In this document: positions 28,101-36,056 of the stretch, piece by piece
Layout of the letters: each line of letters starts with the position of its first letter
How positions within the stretch are numbered: position 1 is the stretch's first letter
Assembly (NCBI GenBank): GCA_019114625.1
Contig: DXFD01000041.1
Coordinates: 1 to 39,304, forward strand
DNA length: 39,304 bases
Direction of reading: 5' to 3'
Source: Candidatus Borkfalkia faecigallinarum
GTDB taxonomy: Bacteria; Bacillota; Clostridia; Christensenellales; Borkfalkiaceae
Made by a program: the position numbers and the translations under genes
Notes under the pieces: generated by a model
Database searches by the model: none
Told to the model about the DNA's origin: nothing
What the model saw: only the letters and a program-made list of their open reading frames with translations

Positions 28101-28709
28101 GACGTCGTTCGTGGCGACGGGCGGGATATCCAGTTCCTTGGCGAGCTGCAATAAGAGCGGGATGATCTTTTTTTGCTCGGGCAGCCCGTGATCCTGGATC
28201 TCGATGTAAAAATCGTCGCCGAAGATCTCCTTCAGCTCGATCGCGGTCTTGCGCGCCCCCGCGTAATCGCCGCGCAGCAACAGCTTGGGGATACGCCCGG
28301 CAAGGCACGCCGAAAGGCACACGAGCCCCTCGCTGTGCTCGCGCAGCGTCTTATAGTCGCAGCGTGGCTTATAATAAAACCCGTCCACATAGGCGATCGA
28401 ATCCAGCTTGACGAGGTTGTGATACCCCTTTTTGTTTTTGGCGAGCAGGATCAGATGCTCGAACTCGCTCGTGCTGTCTTTGACGCGCAGATCTTGCGTC
28501 ATGTACATCTCGCAGCCGATGATCGCTTGGATGTTGTTTTTGCGGCATTGCTCCGCAAATTGCAGCGTCGCGTACATATTGCCGTGGTCGGTGATAGCGA
28601 TGGCTTTGATGCCGTTTTTGACGCAGTGCGCGACGAGCTCCTTGACCTTGCAGGCGCCGTCGAGGAGACTGTATTCGGTATGTACGTGAAGATGGACAAA
28701 ATCGCTCAT
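25119..28709 (-). CDS. dnaE: DNA polymerase III subunit alpha
   Basis: PHP domain FVHLHVHTEYSLLDGA; PGRGSGAASIVAYAIGITDIDPL; PDFDVDFCNERR; C-terminal OB region. Confidence 0.98.
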   Translation of the reverse strand: MSDFVHLHVHTEYSLLDGACKVKELVAHCVKNGIKAIAITDHGNMYATLQFAEQCRKNNIQAIIGCEMYMTQDLRVKDSTSEFEHLILLAKNKKGYHNLVKLDSIAYVDGFYYKPRCDYKTLREHSEGLVCLSACLAGRIPKLLLRGDYAGARKTAIELKEIFGDDFYIEIQDHGLPEQKKIIPLLLQLAKELDIPPVATNDVHYIRKEDWEMQDVLMCIQMKKTVDDPKRMKFDTQEFYLKSAQEMAELFSYVPEAISNTLVVAQKCAEEPCFDLKDNGDPIKDKSLIPGYTPEDGSDPKDYLTKLTWEGLKRRYGEITEAVKKRADYELGIILGMGFAEYYLIVMDFIQWSKARGIPVGPGRGSGAASIVAYAIGITDIDPLKYDLFFERFLNPDRVTMPDFDVDFCNERRQETIEYVREKYHPENVAQIVTFGTLASKAAIKDVGRVLRVPYSETDRVTKLMDGKSTIGELLGRNIEGLRQKAAAEQDEDKRTELLKKVDEQEKKRNPEFIELYETDEQLRRVIDMSLRLEGMPRNTSMHAAGVVICRKPIADAVPLSRNGEDVTTQFNMKEVESIGMLKMDFLALTTLTDIKKACDYILEDTGRVIDWDEIGYDNKDAYALISEGDTDAVFQLEQGGMKKFMKDLKPDCLEDIIAGVALYRPGPMAYIPKYIANKQDPSQVKYDCPQLEHILKVTYGVIVYQEQVMQIFQDLAGFSLGQADLVRRAMGKKNKAELMAQKDKFIFGNIKDGGNIEGAVSRGISKEVAAKIFGDMESFASYAFNKAHATCYAVLAYRTAYLKRFYPKEFLAAILNNRIEKIEEVSKYIVYLKEKNILVLPPDVNKSKTYFSVQGNGVRFGLSALKGVGVNATQSIIDEREEKGPFKNFADFVFRCAPFLNKRMLEGLICACAFDSFGVNRAQLLAVYGGVLDRANKIAKQKQSMQMSLFGDIIEEDVTDIEYPDLPELETGEKLAKEKAVLGVYVSGHPFEKYAGAFHDCSFSCLKMQNFEEDEEGHKSYPELTDGATVTMGGVIGSYKRINTRSGAPMAFISVEDLYGNIECVAFPNVYEKIRSIVVPDKIVRLSGKMQLDDEKAPVIILDKMQEFTGGAAAPAENAAAPVKVREHALWLNASALTEEEFDELTALFSNYMNGDLVVKIKRGGKLYRLTHINDCRGLRDELNLYLREDEIVRV

Positions 28710-28738
28710 AGTTCCCCGTTTGTAAAGATCTTGCGGGC

Positions 28739-28993
28739 TCAGCGCAGGCCCGCAATGAAAGAAGCGAGCCCCGCCGCCGCGCGGCGTGCGTCCGCGCCTT
28801 CGGCAAAGACGACGTACTCGTCCCCGGCCGCAAAGCGGACGGTCAGAAGCCCGACGATGCTCTTCGCGTTGGCGCGCTTGTTCCCGTCCTGGATGGTCAG
28901 CTCGCTCTTGTATTTGCTCGCTTCAAAGACGATCTGCTGCGCGTCGTACGCGTTGTAAGTGCTCTTGTGATAGGTAAACGGCTCCCGTTCCAT
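28739..28993 (-). CDS. HPr-fold protein, His-less (Crh-like)
   Basis: ANAKSIVGLLTVRFAAGDEYVVFAEGADARRAAAGLASF matches the HPr Ser46 half; N-terminal GLHARPA position reads TYNAYDA. Confidence 0.75.
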   Translation of the reverse strand: MEREPFTYHKSTYNAYDAQQIVFEASKYKSELTIQDGNKRANAKSIVGLLTVRFAAGDEYVVFAEGADARRAAAGLASFIAGLR

Positions 28994-28996
28994 CGA

Positions 28997-29959
28997 TCAT
29001 TCCTCCCCCGAAAGCTCCTCCGCCATCTTGACCAGCCTGCGAAGGCGATGGTTCAGACAGCTCTTTGTGACGCCGAGGCGTTCCGCCAATTCTTTGAGGG
29101 AAGCCTCTTTGTCGGCCAGGCGCGCCTGCGCTGCCTCGCGCAGGGGCTCGTCCAGCTCCTGCAACCCGACGGCCGCGGCGATCGTCTCGATCGCGCGGAT
29201 CTGCCGGACGGACGCCATCACGCTCTTGTCATAATTCTTTTGCAGGCAATTCGCCACGCGGTTGATGCGGTTGCGCTCCTCCTTTTCCCCGACGAGCGCG
29301 TTCAGCTTTTGCAGCGCGCCCTCCGCGCCGACGAGATCCAGAAAATCGGAGATCGCGCCGAGATTTTTCAGATACACGACGTACGTCCCCTTGCGCTCGA
29401 CGTACTTCGCCAATATCTCATAACGGGCGAGCAGTTCCAAAAAGGAATCGGCGATCTTTTGCCCGGAAAAGACGATCTCGAGATGATAACCGGAGCGCGC
29501 GTCCACTATCTTGGGCAGAGTGCAGCTGCCGCTGCCCAAAAACGCGCCGATGATATACGCGCGCTTGCAGCAGTCGTTTTCGATCATGTAGCGATCGATA
29601 TCCATTTTCAAGCTGATCGCGTCGCCCGTTCGCTCGGCGATGCCGAGCTCGCACAGGATATAAAACGAGCGGTCGGACAGGCACTGAAAGACGAGCCGAT
29701 CCCGCCCGCTGCGCACATCCGCCTCCGCGCGGACTACCTTCAATTCGGCGCCGAACAGATCCTCGAGCATCCCGATCACGAATTCCGCCGTGCGCTCGCT
29801 TTCGGTGACAAATTCAAAGCCTATGCGCGGCCCGCTGCGCAGCACGCTGCCCGTGACGCGCAAAAAAGCCGAAAGCGCCGCCGTGCGGCAGCAGGCGTTT
29901 TCAATGCCGCGGCGCACGATCTCGCGCTTGATCTCCCTCGTAAAGTTTACCGCCGCCAC
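28997..29959 (-). CDS. whiA: DNA-binding protein WhiA
   Basis: NFTREIKREIVRRG...CCRTAALSAFLRVTGSV; LFGSG-like LGSGSCTLPK...YHLEIVF; C-terminal HTH LKELAERLGVTKSCLNHRLRRLVKMAEEL. GTG start near 29959 inferred. Confidence 0.93.
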   Translation of the reverse strand: MAAVNFTREIKREIVRRGIENACCRTAALSAFLRVTGSVLRSGPRIGFEFVTESERTAEFVIGMLEDLFGAELKVVRAEADVRSGRDRLVFQCLSDRSFYILCELGIAERTGDAISLKMDIDRYMIENDCCKRAYIIGAFLGSGSCTLPKIVDARSGYHLEIVFSGQKIADSFLELLARYEILAKYVERKGTYVVYLKNLGAISDFLDLVGAEGALQKLNALVGEKEERNRINRVANCLQKNYDKSVMASVRQIRAIETIAAAVGLQELDEPLREAAQARLADKEASLKELAERLGVTKSCLNHRLRRLVKMAEELSGEE

Positions 29960-29960
29960 G

Positions 29961-30737
29961 CTAACAGTGTTTCTCCTTGTAGGCGCGGAAGCGGAAATTC
30001 GGCTTCCTGCCGTCGATGTTGTCGATCCGATCGCGCGGGATCTCGACGCGGGATAAGATCTTGTCCACAAGTTTTGTGTCGCCGACGCGGTCGGGCGTGT
30101 GCGCGTCCGAGTCGATGATGAATCGCACGCCCGTATCGCGGACCTTGACGAGCTCTTCGTCCGTCAGATGGACCTTTTTTGCGTTCAGCTCGATGTATGT
30201 GCCGTAATCGCGCGCGGCCTTCGCCACTTCCACGACGTCGCAAAAACTTTGGTAGTTGAGGTGCGTCACCGCGTCGATCGGATTTTTCTTGATGCTGTTG
30301 ATGTAGGCGTTGGTGTTGTAGCGGACCAGGCTCTTGCTCGGCCGGATATGGAAGGTCGTGTCGACCGAATTGCGCACGAACATATTCCAAAAATCCCGTA
30401 TGTGCGTGAATTTGACAAAGCGGTGGATCCCCATGAGGAAGATGTCAAAATCTTTATAGTCCTCTTCCTTCAGGTCCGTCCGCCCGTTTTCGTCGCAGAG
30501 ATTGGCTTCCGTCCCGACATAGACGGGGATGCCTGTCCGCGCGCTCGCCTCCTTGCAGTCGGCGAGCAGCTGCGGGATCCGCTCGTGGCGCAGACCGAAC
30601 GCCAGCTGCTCGAACCCGTGGTCGGTAATGGCGATCTCCTGCAGCCCGACCTCCTTGGCGCGCATCACGTTTTCAAGGACGGTCCCCTTGCCGTGGCTGT
30701 AGATCGTATGTGTATGATAATCACCGGTCAGTAGCAT
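29961..30737 (-). CDS. PHP-domain protein (YcdX/histidinol-phosphatase-like)
   Basis: GDYHTHTIYSHGKGT, AITDHG, VGTEAN, IDSDAHTPDRVG. Confidence 0.92.
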   Translation of the reverse strand: MLLTGDYHTHTIYSHGKGTVLENVMRAKEVGLQEIAITDHGFEQLAFGLRHERIPQLLADCKEASARTGIPVYVGTEANLCDENGRTDLKEEDYKDFDIFLMGIHRFVKFTHIRDFWNMFVRNSVDTTFHIRPSKSLVRYNTNAYINSIKKNPIDAVTHLNYQSFCDVVEVAKAARDYGTYIELNAKKVHLTDEELVKVRDTGVRFIIDSDAHTPDRVGDTKLVDKILSRVEIPRDRIDNIDGRKPNFRFRAYKEKHC

Positions 30738-31634
30738 CTAAAATACTCCTATGTAACGTATCTCCTCGCGCAGCAGTATCCCCGTCCGCTCCCGTACACG
30801 CGCGCGTATGCGCTCGATCAGGCAAACAAAGTCCCGCGCCGTCGCGTCGCCGCGATTGATCAGGAAATTTGCGTGCCGCGCGGACACATAGGCGCCCCCG
30901 CAGGACATCCCCTTGCACCCCGCGCGCTCGATCAGCGCGCCGGCGGACACGCCGCCCGCGTTCTGAAAGACGCAGCCCATGCTGCGGCCGGACGGAAGCG
31001 CCGAGCGCCTGCGTTTGACGCGATCTATGTCAGACAGAATACTCTGCAAATTGCCGTTTTTCAGCTGTAATTCGGCAGAAATGACGCATTCACCCCATTC
31101 CATAAAGCGCGAGCGCTTATAGGCAAACCGACACTCCCACGCCGGGACGCGCACGATCTCCCCTTCGGACCACGCGGTGACCGACCGCACGATATCCGCC
31201 ATGCAGCGCCCCTGCGCCCCCGCGTTCATAAAGATAGCGCCGCCGACCGTCGCAGGGATCCCCTGCAAAAAAGTCGCTCCGCACAAACTCTGCCGCACGG
31301 CGGCGGCGAGGACGGACGCGAGGCGCGCGCCGCAGTCGGCGACGATCCGCTCCCCTTCCGCGCGCACGGAACGAACGAAGCGCGTGCAGATGACGGCGCC
31401 GTCAAACCCCGCATCCGACGCGAGCAGGTTGGAGCCGTTCCCTAAAACAAAGTACGGCAGTCCGCGTTCGGATACACACCGCAGCAGAGCCGCAAGCTCC
31501 GCCGCGCCGCGCGGATACAGGGCGAGCGGCGCGCACCCGCCGACGCCGACCGTCGTATGCGCGCGGAAAGAAAAATCCTCTTCATGCGGCATATCCGGGA
31601 AGGCGGCGCACAGCGAATGCCATTTCTGCTCCAT
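30738..31634 (-). CDS. murB: UDP-N-acetylmuramate dehydrogenase
   Basis: FRAHTTVGVGGCAP, LGNGSNLLASDAGFDGAVI, GIPATVGGAIFMNAGA, GRSMGCVFQNAGG, SARHANFLINRGDATA. Confidence 0.96.
   Translation of the reverse strand: MEQKWHSLCAAFPDMPHEEDFSFRAHTTVGVGGCAPLALYPRGAAELAALLRCVSERGLPYFVLGNGSNLLASDAGFDGAVICTRFVRSVRAEGERIVADCGARLASVLAAAVRQSLCGATFLQGIPATVGGAIFMNAGAQGRCMADIVRSVTAWSEGEIVRVPAWECRFAYKRSRFMEWGECVISAELQLKNGNLQSILSDIDRVKRRRSALPSGRSMGCVFQNAGGVSAGALIERAGCKGMSCGGAYVSARHANFLINRGDATARDFVCLIERIRARVRERTGILLREEIRYIGVF
31024..31051 (+). repeat. Dispersed palindromic repeat, copy D (inside murB)
   Basis: TCTATGTCAGACAGAATACTCTGCAAAT; 24/28 identical to copy C. Confidence 0.75.
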
Positions 31635-31647
31635 TTTGTACTCTCCT

Positions 31648-31676
31648 ATTATACAGCAAACGAACTTTTTTTACAA
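31648..31676 (-). promoter_or_regulatory. Sigma-A-type promoter of murB operon
   Basis: Minus strand TTGTAA, 17-nt spacer, TATAAT; ATG only 13 nt after the -10. Confidence 0.7.
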
Positions 31677-31678
31677 TG

Positions 31679-32665
31679 TTATACGAGATAATTTTTCAAT
31701 TTTTTTGCGCCGCTTTTGTCTCCGCAGAGGGCGGCTTTCGCGCAGCTTTCCAGCTCGCCGCGCACCTCCTGCGTCAGGAACGCCGATACCGTCCGGCGCG
31801 GCTTCGCGTTCTCCGCCGACGACAGAACGGGATCCCCCGCATATACGGTACAGTCTATGCTGAGCATCCCGATCTTTGTGAGCGTTTCCTGCACCGCGCG
31901 CGAAAGGAGCACGTCGATAAATTCCAGCGCGGCGGCGTATCGCGGGCCGTCCTCCGCGCAGACGGAGACGTATTGATACAGGTCGCAGAACGCCGTAAGC
32001 GGCTTTGCCGAAAAGGAATAGCCGCGCGTGCGCAGACGCCAGACGTCCCGCTGCGTGCCGATCATATAGCGGTATTTTCCGCCGATCAGATCCACATACG
32101 CCTGCACGGACGGCTCCGTACTGAAATCGCCGACATACCCTTCCGATGCGGCGGCCGCCTCGACGCACGCCCCGCGCCCGACGCTCAAGACCGTATTCTG
32201 CGGCGTGACGTCCGTAAAATCGCCCTCGCCCGTCAGCAAAAAATAGCCGCCGCGGCACCACGGATACGCGACCGTTTCGCCGCCCAGCCTGCCCGCGGAA
32301 AAGTCGAGCCCGGCGAGCGGCCGCGCGAGGTCGGCGACGAACCCGACGCCCGGGCCGTAGGAGACGACATCGGGGATATGCCCTTCCGAAACGGCGTTTT
32401 CGGCGCTCTCCGGCGTGTGGGCGGTGACCAGAACGAGCCGATCCCCCTCCTTTTCATAGAGGCGCGCCACCCCGTTCAAAAAGGATGCGCGCGAGCCGCG
32501 CCCGCCCTCAAAGCTGTCGATCTGCCACACGCGCAGGATCTCCGTCCCGCCCTTCTCCTCCTCTTTCTCCCGCCCGTACGCGGGATACAGGCAGGCGGCG
32601 ACGGCGATGCCGAGACAGAGTAGGCACAAGAGCGGCGTCTTTACGGCGCGAAAAATACGATGCAT
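31679..32665 (-). CDS. Orphan extracellular solute-binding-like lipoprotein
   Basis: Signal peptide with lipobox AVAAC; EILRVWQIDSFEGG start and overall pattern resemble type 1 extracellular solute-binding proteins; no permease/ATPase adjacent. Confidence 0.6.
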   Translation of the reverse strand: MHRIFRAVKTPLLCLLCLGIAVAACLYPAYGREKEEEKGGTEILRVWQIDSFEGGRGSRASFLNGVARLYEKEGDRLVLVTAHTPESAENAVSEGHIPDVVSYGPGVGFVADLARPLAGLDFSAGRLGGETVAYPWCRGGYFLLTGEGDFTDVTPQNTVLSVGRGACVEAAAASEGYVGDFSTEPSVQAYVDLIGGKYRYMIGTQRDVWRLRTRGYSFSAKPLTAFCDLYQYVSVCAEDGPRYAAALEFIDVLLSRAVQETLTKIGMLSIDCTVYAGDPVLSSAENAKPRRTVSAFLTQEVRGELESCAKAALCGDKSGAKKLKNYLV

Positions 32666-32860
32666 ACTCTATTGTATGAATCGCGCCCCGCCGAATAACT
32701 CTTCCGCGTACAATAAAGCATCCCCGCGCGTACATTTTATAAAGGATCACTAAGGCAAAGAATAAGCGGTCCGGCAAACCGCCAAACCGCTCATGTTCAG
32801 AATTTCCTATTACAGACGCCTTCCGAAGATGATTTTCGTTCCGGCAAAAGCCGCCGCGGC

Positions 32861-34057
32861 TTACCCGCGCGCGGGCAGGCCGTACTCAAGCGCCAGTTTT
32901 TGGAAGGACGGCAGGGAGCGTTCGATCATCGAGTGCGAAACGCAGTACGCGATGCGGACATATCCCTTGCACCCGAAATCGTCGCCGGGGACGAGCAGAA
33001 GATCATACTTTTTTGCGCGCTCGCAGAACGCGTAGGCGTCCGGCTCGGGCGACTTGACGAACAGATAGAAAGCCCCGTCCGGACGGACGCAGGAAAACCC
33101 GTAATTTTGCAGGGAGCTTGCCAGCAGGTCGCGATTGCGCTCGTAGACGGAGACGTCGGACGTGACGCCCTGGCAGCACGCGATCATCTTCTGGAAGAGC
33201 GAGGGCGCGCACACATATCCGAGCGCGCGGCCGGCGCCGCAGACGGCGAGATACAGCTCTTTGGCGCGCTCCGCCGAAGGATTGACAAAAATATAGCCGA
33301 TGCGTTCGCCGGGGAGCGAAAGCGATTTGGAATAGGAATAGCAGACGACGGTGTGCGGATAGTACCGGGTCAGATACGGGACCTTGACCCCGCCGTAAAC
33401 GAGCTCGCGATAGGGTTCGTCGGTGATGAGATAGATCGTCTTGCCGAGCTGCGCCGATTTTTCGGTCAGGATGTGCGCCAGGCGCACGATCGTCTCCTCG
33501 CTGTACACGACGCCGCTCGGGTTATTGGGCGAATTGACTAAGACCGCCGCCGTCTTTTCATTGATCGCGCTTGCCAGCTTCTCCAAGTCGATCTGGAAGG
33601 TGTCTGGATCCGAGTCGAGGGCGACGAGCGACGCGCCCGCCGTCTCCGTAAAGACTTTGTATTCGGTAAAATAGGGCGCAAAGGTGATCACCTCGTCGCC
33701 GGGAACGCAGACCGCGGACAGCGTGATCGTCAGCGACGCCGCCGCCCCGCAGGTCATATAGATGAAATTCGCGTCCGCATCGACGCCGTGCGTCTTGCGG
33801 ATGTAGTCCGCGATCGCCGCGCGCACGGACGCGTCGCCCTGCGCCGACGTATAACCGTGCAGGGCCGTCGGCTCCTCTTCGCGCAGCAGCCTGTGCAGCG
33901 TATCCGTCACGATCTGCGGCGGCACGACGCTCGGGTTGCCGAGGCTGAAATCATATACGTTTTCCGCGCCCACTTGTGCGGCGCGCTTTTTGCCGAATTC
34001 AAAAATTTCCCGGATCACCGAGCGGCGGCTGCCAAGCCCCAACATCCTCTGATTCAT
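32861..34057 (-). CDS. Pyridoxal-phosphate-dependent class I/II aminotransferase
   Basis: YDFSLGNPSVVPP, NSPNNPSGVVYSEE, TDEPYRELVY, SYSKSLSLPGERIGYIF. ATG 34057 preceded by AAGGAG. Confidence 0.93.
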   Translation of the reverse strand: MNQRMLGLGSRRSVIREIFEFGKKRAAQVGAENVYDFSLGNPSVVPPQIVTDTLHRLLREEEPTALHGYTSAQGDASVRAAIADYIRKTHGVDADANFIYMTCGAAASLTITLSAVCVPGDEVITFAPYFTEYKVFTETAGASLVALDSDPDTFQIDLEKLASAINEKTAAVLVNSPNNPSGVVYSEETIVRLAHILTEKSAQLGKTIYLITDEPYRELVYGGVKVPYLTRYYPHTVVCYSYSKSLSLPGERIGYIFVNPSAERAKELYLAVCGAGRALGYVCAPSLFQKMIACCQGVTSDVSVYERNRDLLASSLQNYGFSCVRPDGAFYLFVKSPEPDAYAFCERAKKYDLLLVPGDDFGCKGYVRIAYCVSHSMIERSLPSFQKLALEYGLPARG

Positions 34058-34238
34058 CCTGTTTTCTGCTCCTTGCGTTTTCTTTTGGCGACGCGCAGCA
34101 AAACGGGCGCGCGTCCGCCGTTCATTCCCATACAGTATATCACAAAAAGGCGGCATCCTTCAACAAAAACGGCGGCGCGCCGCGCGATTTATGCGGAAAT
34201 TATTTCGGCGGCGGCGCTCCCCTTCCCTTTTCGAATAC

Positions 34239-34267
34239 TTGACAAACCACGCAAAAAAATTTATACT
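34239..34267 (+). promoter_or_regulatory. Sigma-A-type promoter of mgtE
   Basis: TTGACA, 17-nt spacer, TATACT. Confidence 0.85.
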
Positions 34268-34301
34268 AATCGATGGAAATATCGCGCGAGGAGGTGGCCC
34301 T

Positions 34302-35999
34302 GTGAAGGAAAAGATCATTCAGCTTTTAGACGAAAACCGCATCGAAGATCTGCACTCGATCCTGGACGAGCTCTCCGCGGAAGATCTCGCCGCGCTGCTC
34401 GACTCGATGGACGGCGAACATCTCCCGAAGCTGTTCGGCTGCCTCGACAAAGAGCTCGCCGCAGACGTGTTCGTCCTGCTCGACAGCGACACGCAAAAGC
34501 GCGTCCTCAAAGATTTCAGCGACGTCAAGCTGCAGCCGGTCACGGACGAGATCATCGACGACGACGTCGAGGATCTGCTCGAGAGCATGCCGACGGAGGT
34601 CGTGCACGAGGTCCTGCGCAAGGCGACGCCCGAAAACAGAAACGACAAGATCGTCGAGATCGTCGACTATTTGGAAGAAAAGAAGTTCCCCCTGCTCAAG
34701 CCCCTGCTCGCCGAGCTGGAGCCCGCCGACCTTGCGGAGATCTTTTCCGAACTGGACGAACGGGATATCCCCATCGTCTTTCGTCTCCTGCCGAAGGAAC
34801 TTGCGGCGGAGACGTTCGTCGAGATGGGAAGTTCGCAGCAGCAGCTTTTGATCAACTCTTTCTCCGATAAAGAGCTCAAGCTGATGTTGGACGAGCTGTT
34901 CGTGGACGATACCGTCGATCTGATCGAGGAGATGCCCGCCAACGTCGTGAAAAGGATCTTGCTGCAGGCGGACAGCGAAACGCGCAAAGAGATCAACGAG
35001 ATCCTCAAGTACCCGAAAGACAGCGCCGGAAGCCTGATGACGACGGAGTGCATCTCCCTGCATCAGACGATGACCGTCAGCGAGTGCTTCGACAAGATCC
35101 GCCGAGAGGCGATCGATAAAGAGACCATTTACACCTGTTATGTGACGGACAACCAGCGCACCCTGCTCGGCATCGTCACCGTCAAGGACCTGCTCCTGCA
35201 CAACTACGACGAAACGATCGGCACCTTCATGGAGACGAACATCATCTCCGTCAAGACGCTGGACGACAAGGAAGAGGTCGCGAACCTCCTCTCCAAGTAC
35301 GATCTGCTCGCCGTGCCCGTCGTCGATCAGGAAAACAGGCTGGTCGGCATCGTCACCGTCGACGACGCGTTGGACGTCATCACCGAAGAGGCGACGGAAG
35401 ATATTTCGTACATCAACGCCGTCACCCCGTCCGACAAGCCGTATTTGGAGACGAACGTCTTCAGCGTCTATCTGCACCGCCTGCCCTGGCTCGCCATCCT
35501 TATGGTCGGCGCGACCTTTTCCGGGCTGATCCTGAACATCTATGAAGAGCTGCTCCCCACCGTGCTGGTCGCCTGCGTGCCGATGATCATGGGCACGGGC
35601 GGCAATGCCGGAAGCCAGGCTTCGGTCACCGTGATCCGCGGCATGGCGCTGGACGAGATCCGACCGCGCAATATCTTACAGGTCATCTGGAAAGAACTGC
35701 GCGTGGCGGTGCTCATCGCACTCTCCATCGGCATCATCTGCTTCGCGAAATTACAGCTGATCGATCGGCTCATTTTCGGCTACGAATATACCGTGTATTA
35801 TTCCCTCGCCGTCGCCGTCGCGATCGCCTTTGCCGTCATCGTCGCCAAGATCGTCGGCTGCTGCGTGCCGATCCTCGCCGAGACCATCCACATCGACCCG
35901 GCCGTATTCGCGAACCCCTTCATCACGACGATCACAGACGTGCTCTCGCTGCTCATCTTCTGCGGCGTTTCGCTCGGTTTGTTCCACATCGTCAGTTAG
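34302..35999 (+). CDS. mgtE: Magnesium transporter MgtE
   Basis: MgtE N domain, tandem CBS domains (AGSLMTTECISL...TFMETNIISV), TM domain PMIMGTGGNAGSQASVTVIRGMAL. GTG start with SD GAGGAGGTG. Confidence 0.96.
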   Translation: MKEKIIQLLDENRIEDLHSILDELSAEDLAALLDSMDGEHLPKLFGCLDKELAADVFVLLDSDTQKRVLKDFSDVKLQPVTDEIIDDDVEDLLESMPTEVVHEVLRKATPENRNDKIVEIVDYLEEKKFPLLKPLLAELEPADLAEIFSELDERDIPIVFRLLPKELAAETFVEMGSSQQQLLINSFSDKELKLMLDELFVDDTVDLIEEMPANVVKRILLQADSETRKEINEILKYPKDSAGSLMTTECISLHQTMTVSECFDKIRREAIDKETIYTCYVTDNQRTLLGIVTVKDLLLHNYDETIGTFMETNIISVKTLDDKEEVANLLSKYDLLAVPVVDQENRLVGIVTVDDALDVITEEATEDISYINAVTPSDKPYLETNVFSVYLHRLPWLAILMVGATFSGLILNIYEELLPTVLVACVPMIMGTGGNAGSQASVTVIRGMALDEIRPRNILQVIWKELRVAVLIALSIGIICFAKLQLIDRLIFGYEYTVYYSLAVAVAIAFAVIVAKIVGCCVPILAETIHIDPAVFANPFITTITDVLSLLIFCGVSLGLFHIVS

Positions 36000-36013
36000 C
36001 CGACACGGCAGTC

Positions 36014-36039
36014 AAAAGGCACCCTTGCGGGTGCCTTTT
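36014..36039 (+). terminator. Bidirectional-looking intrinsic terminator
   Basis: AAAAGGCACCC-ttgc-GGGTGCCTTTT. Confidence 0.88.
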
Positions 36040-36056
36040 CGTCTGTCTTTTTTCCT

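Noticed and set aside
34268-34301. Mg2+ (M-box/ykok) riboswitch upstream of mgtE
   Set aside because: The distance from the predicted -10 to the GTG start is only about 34 nt, too short for an M-box.
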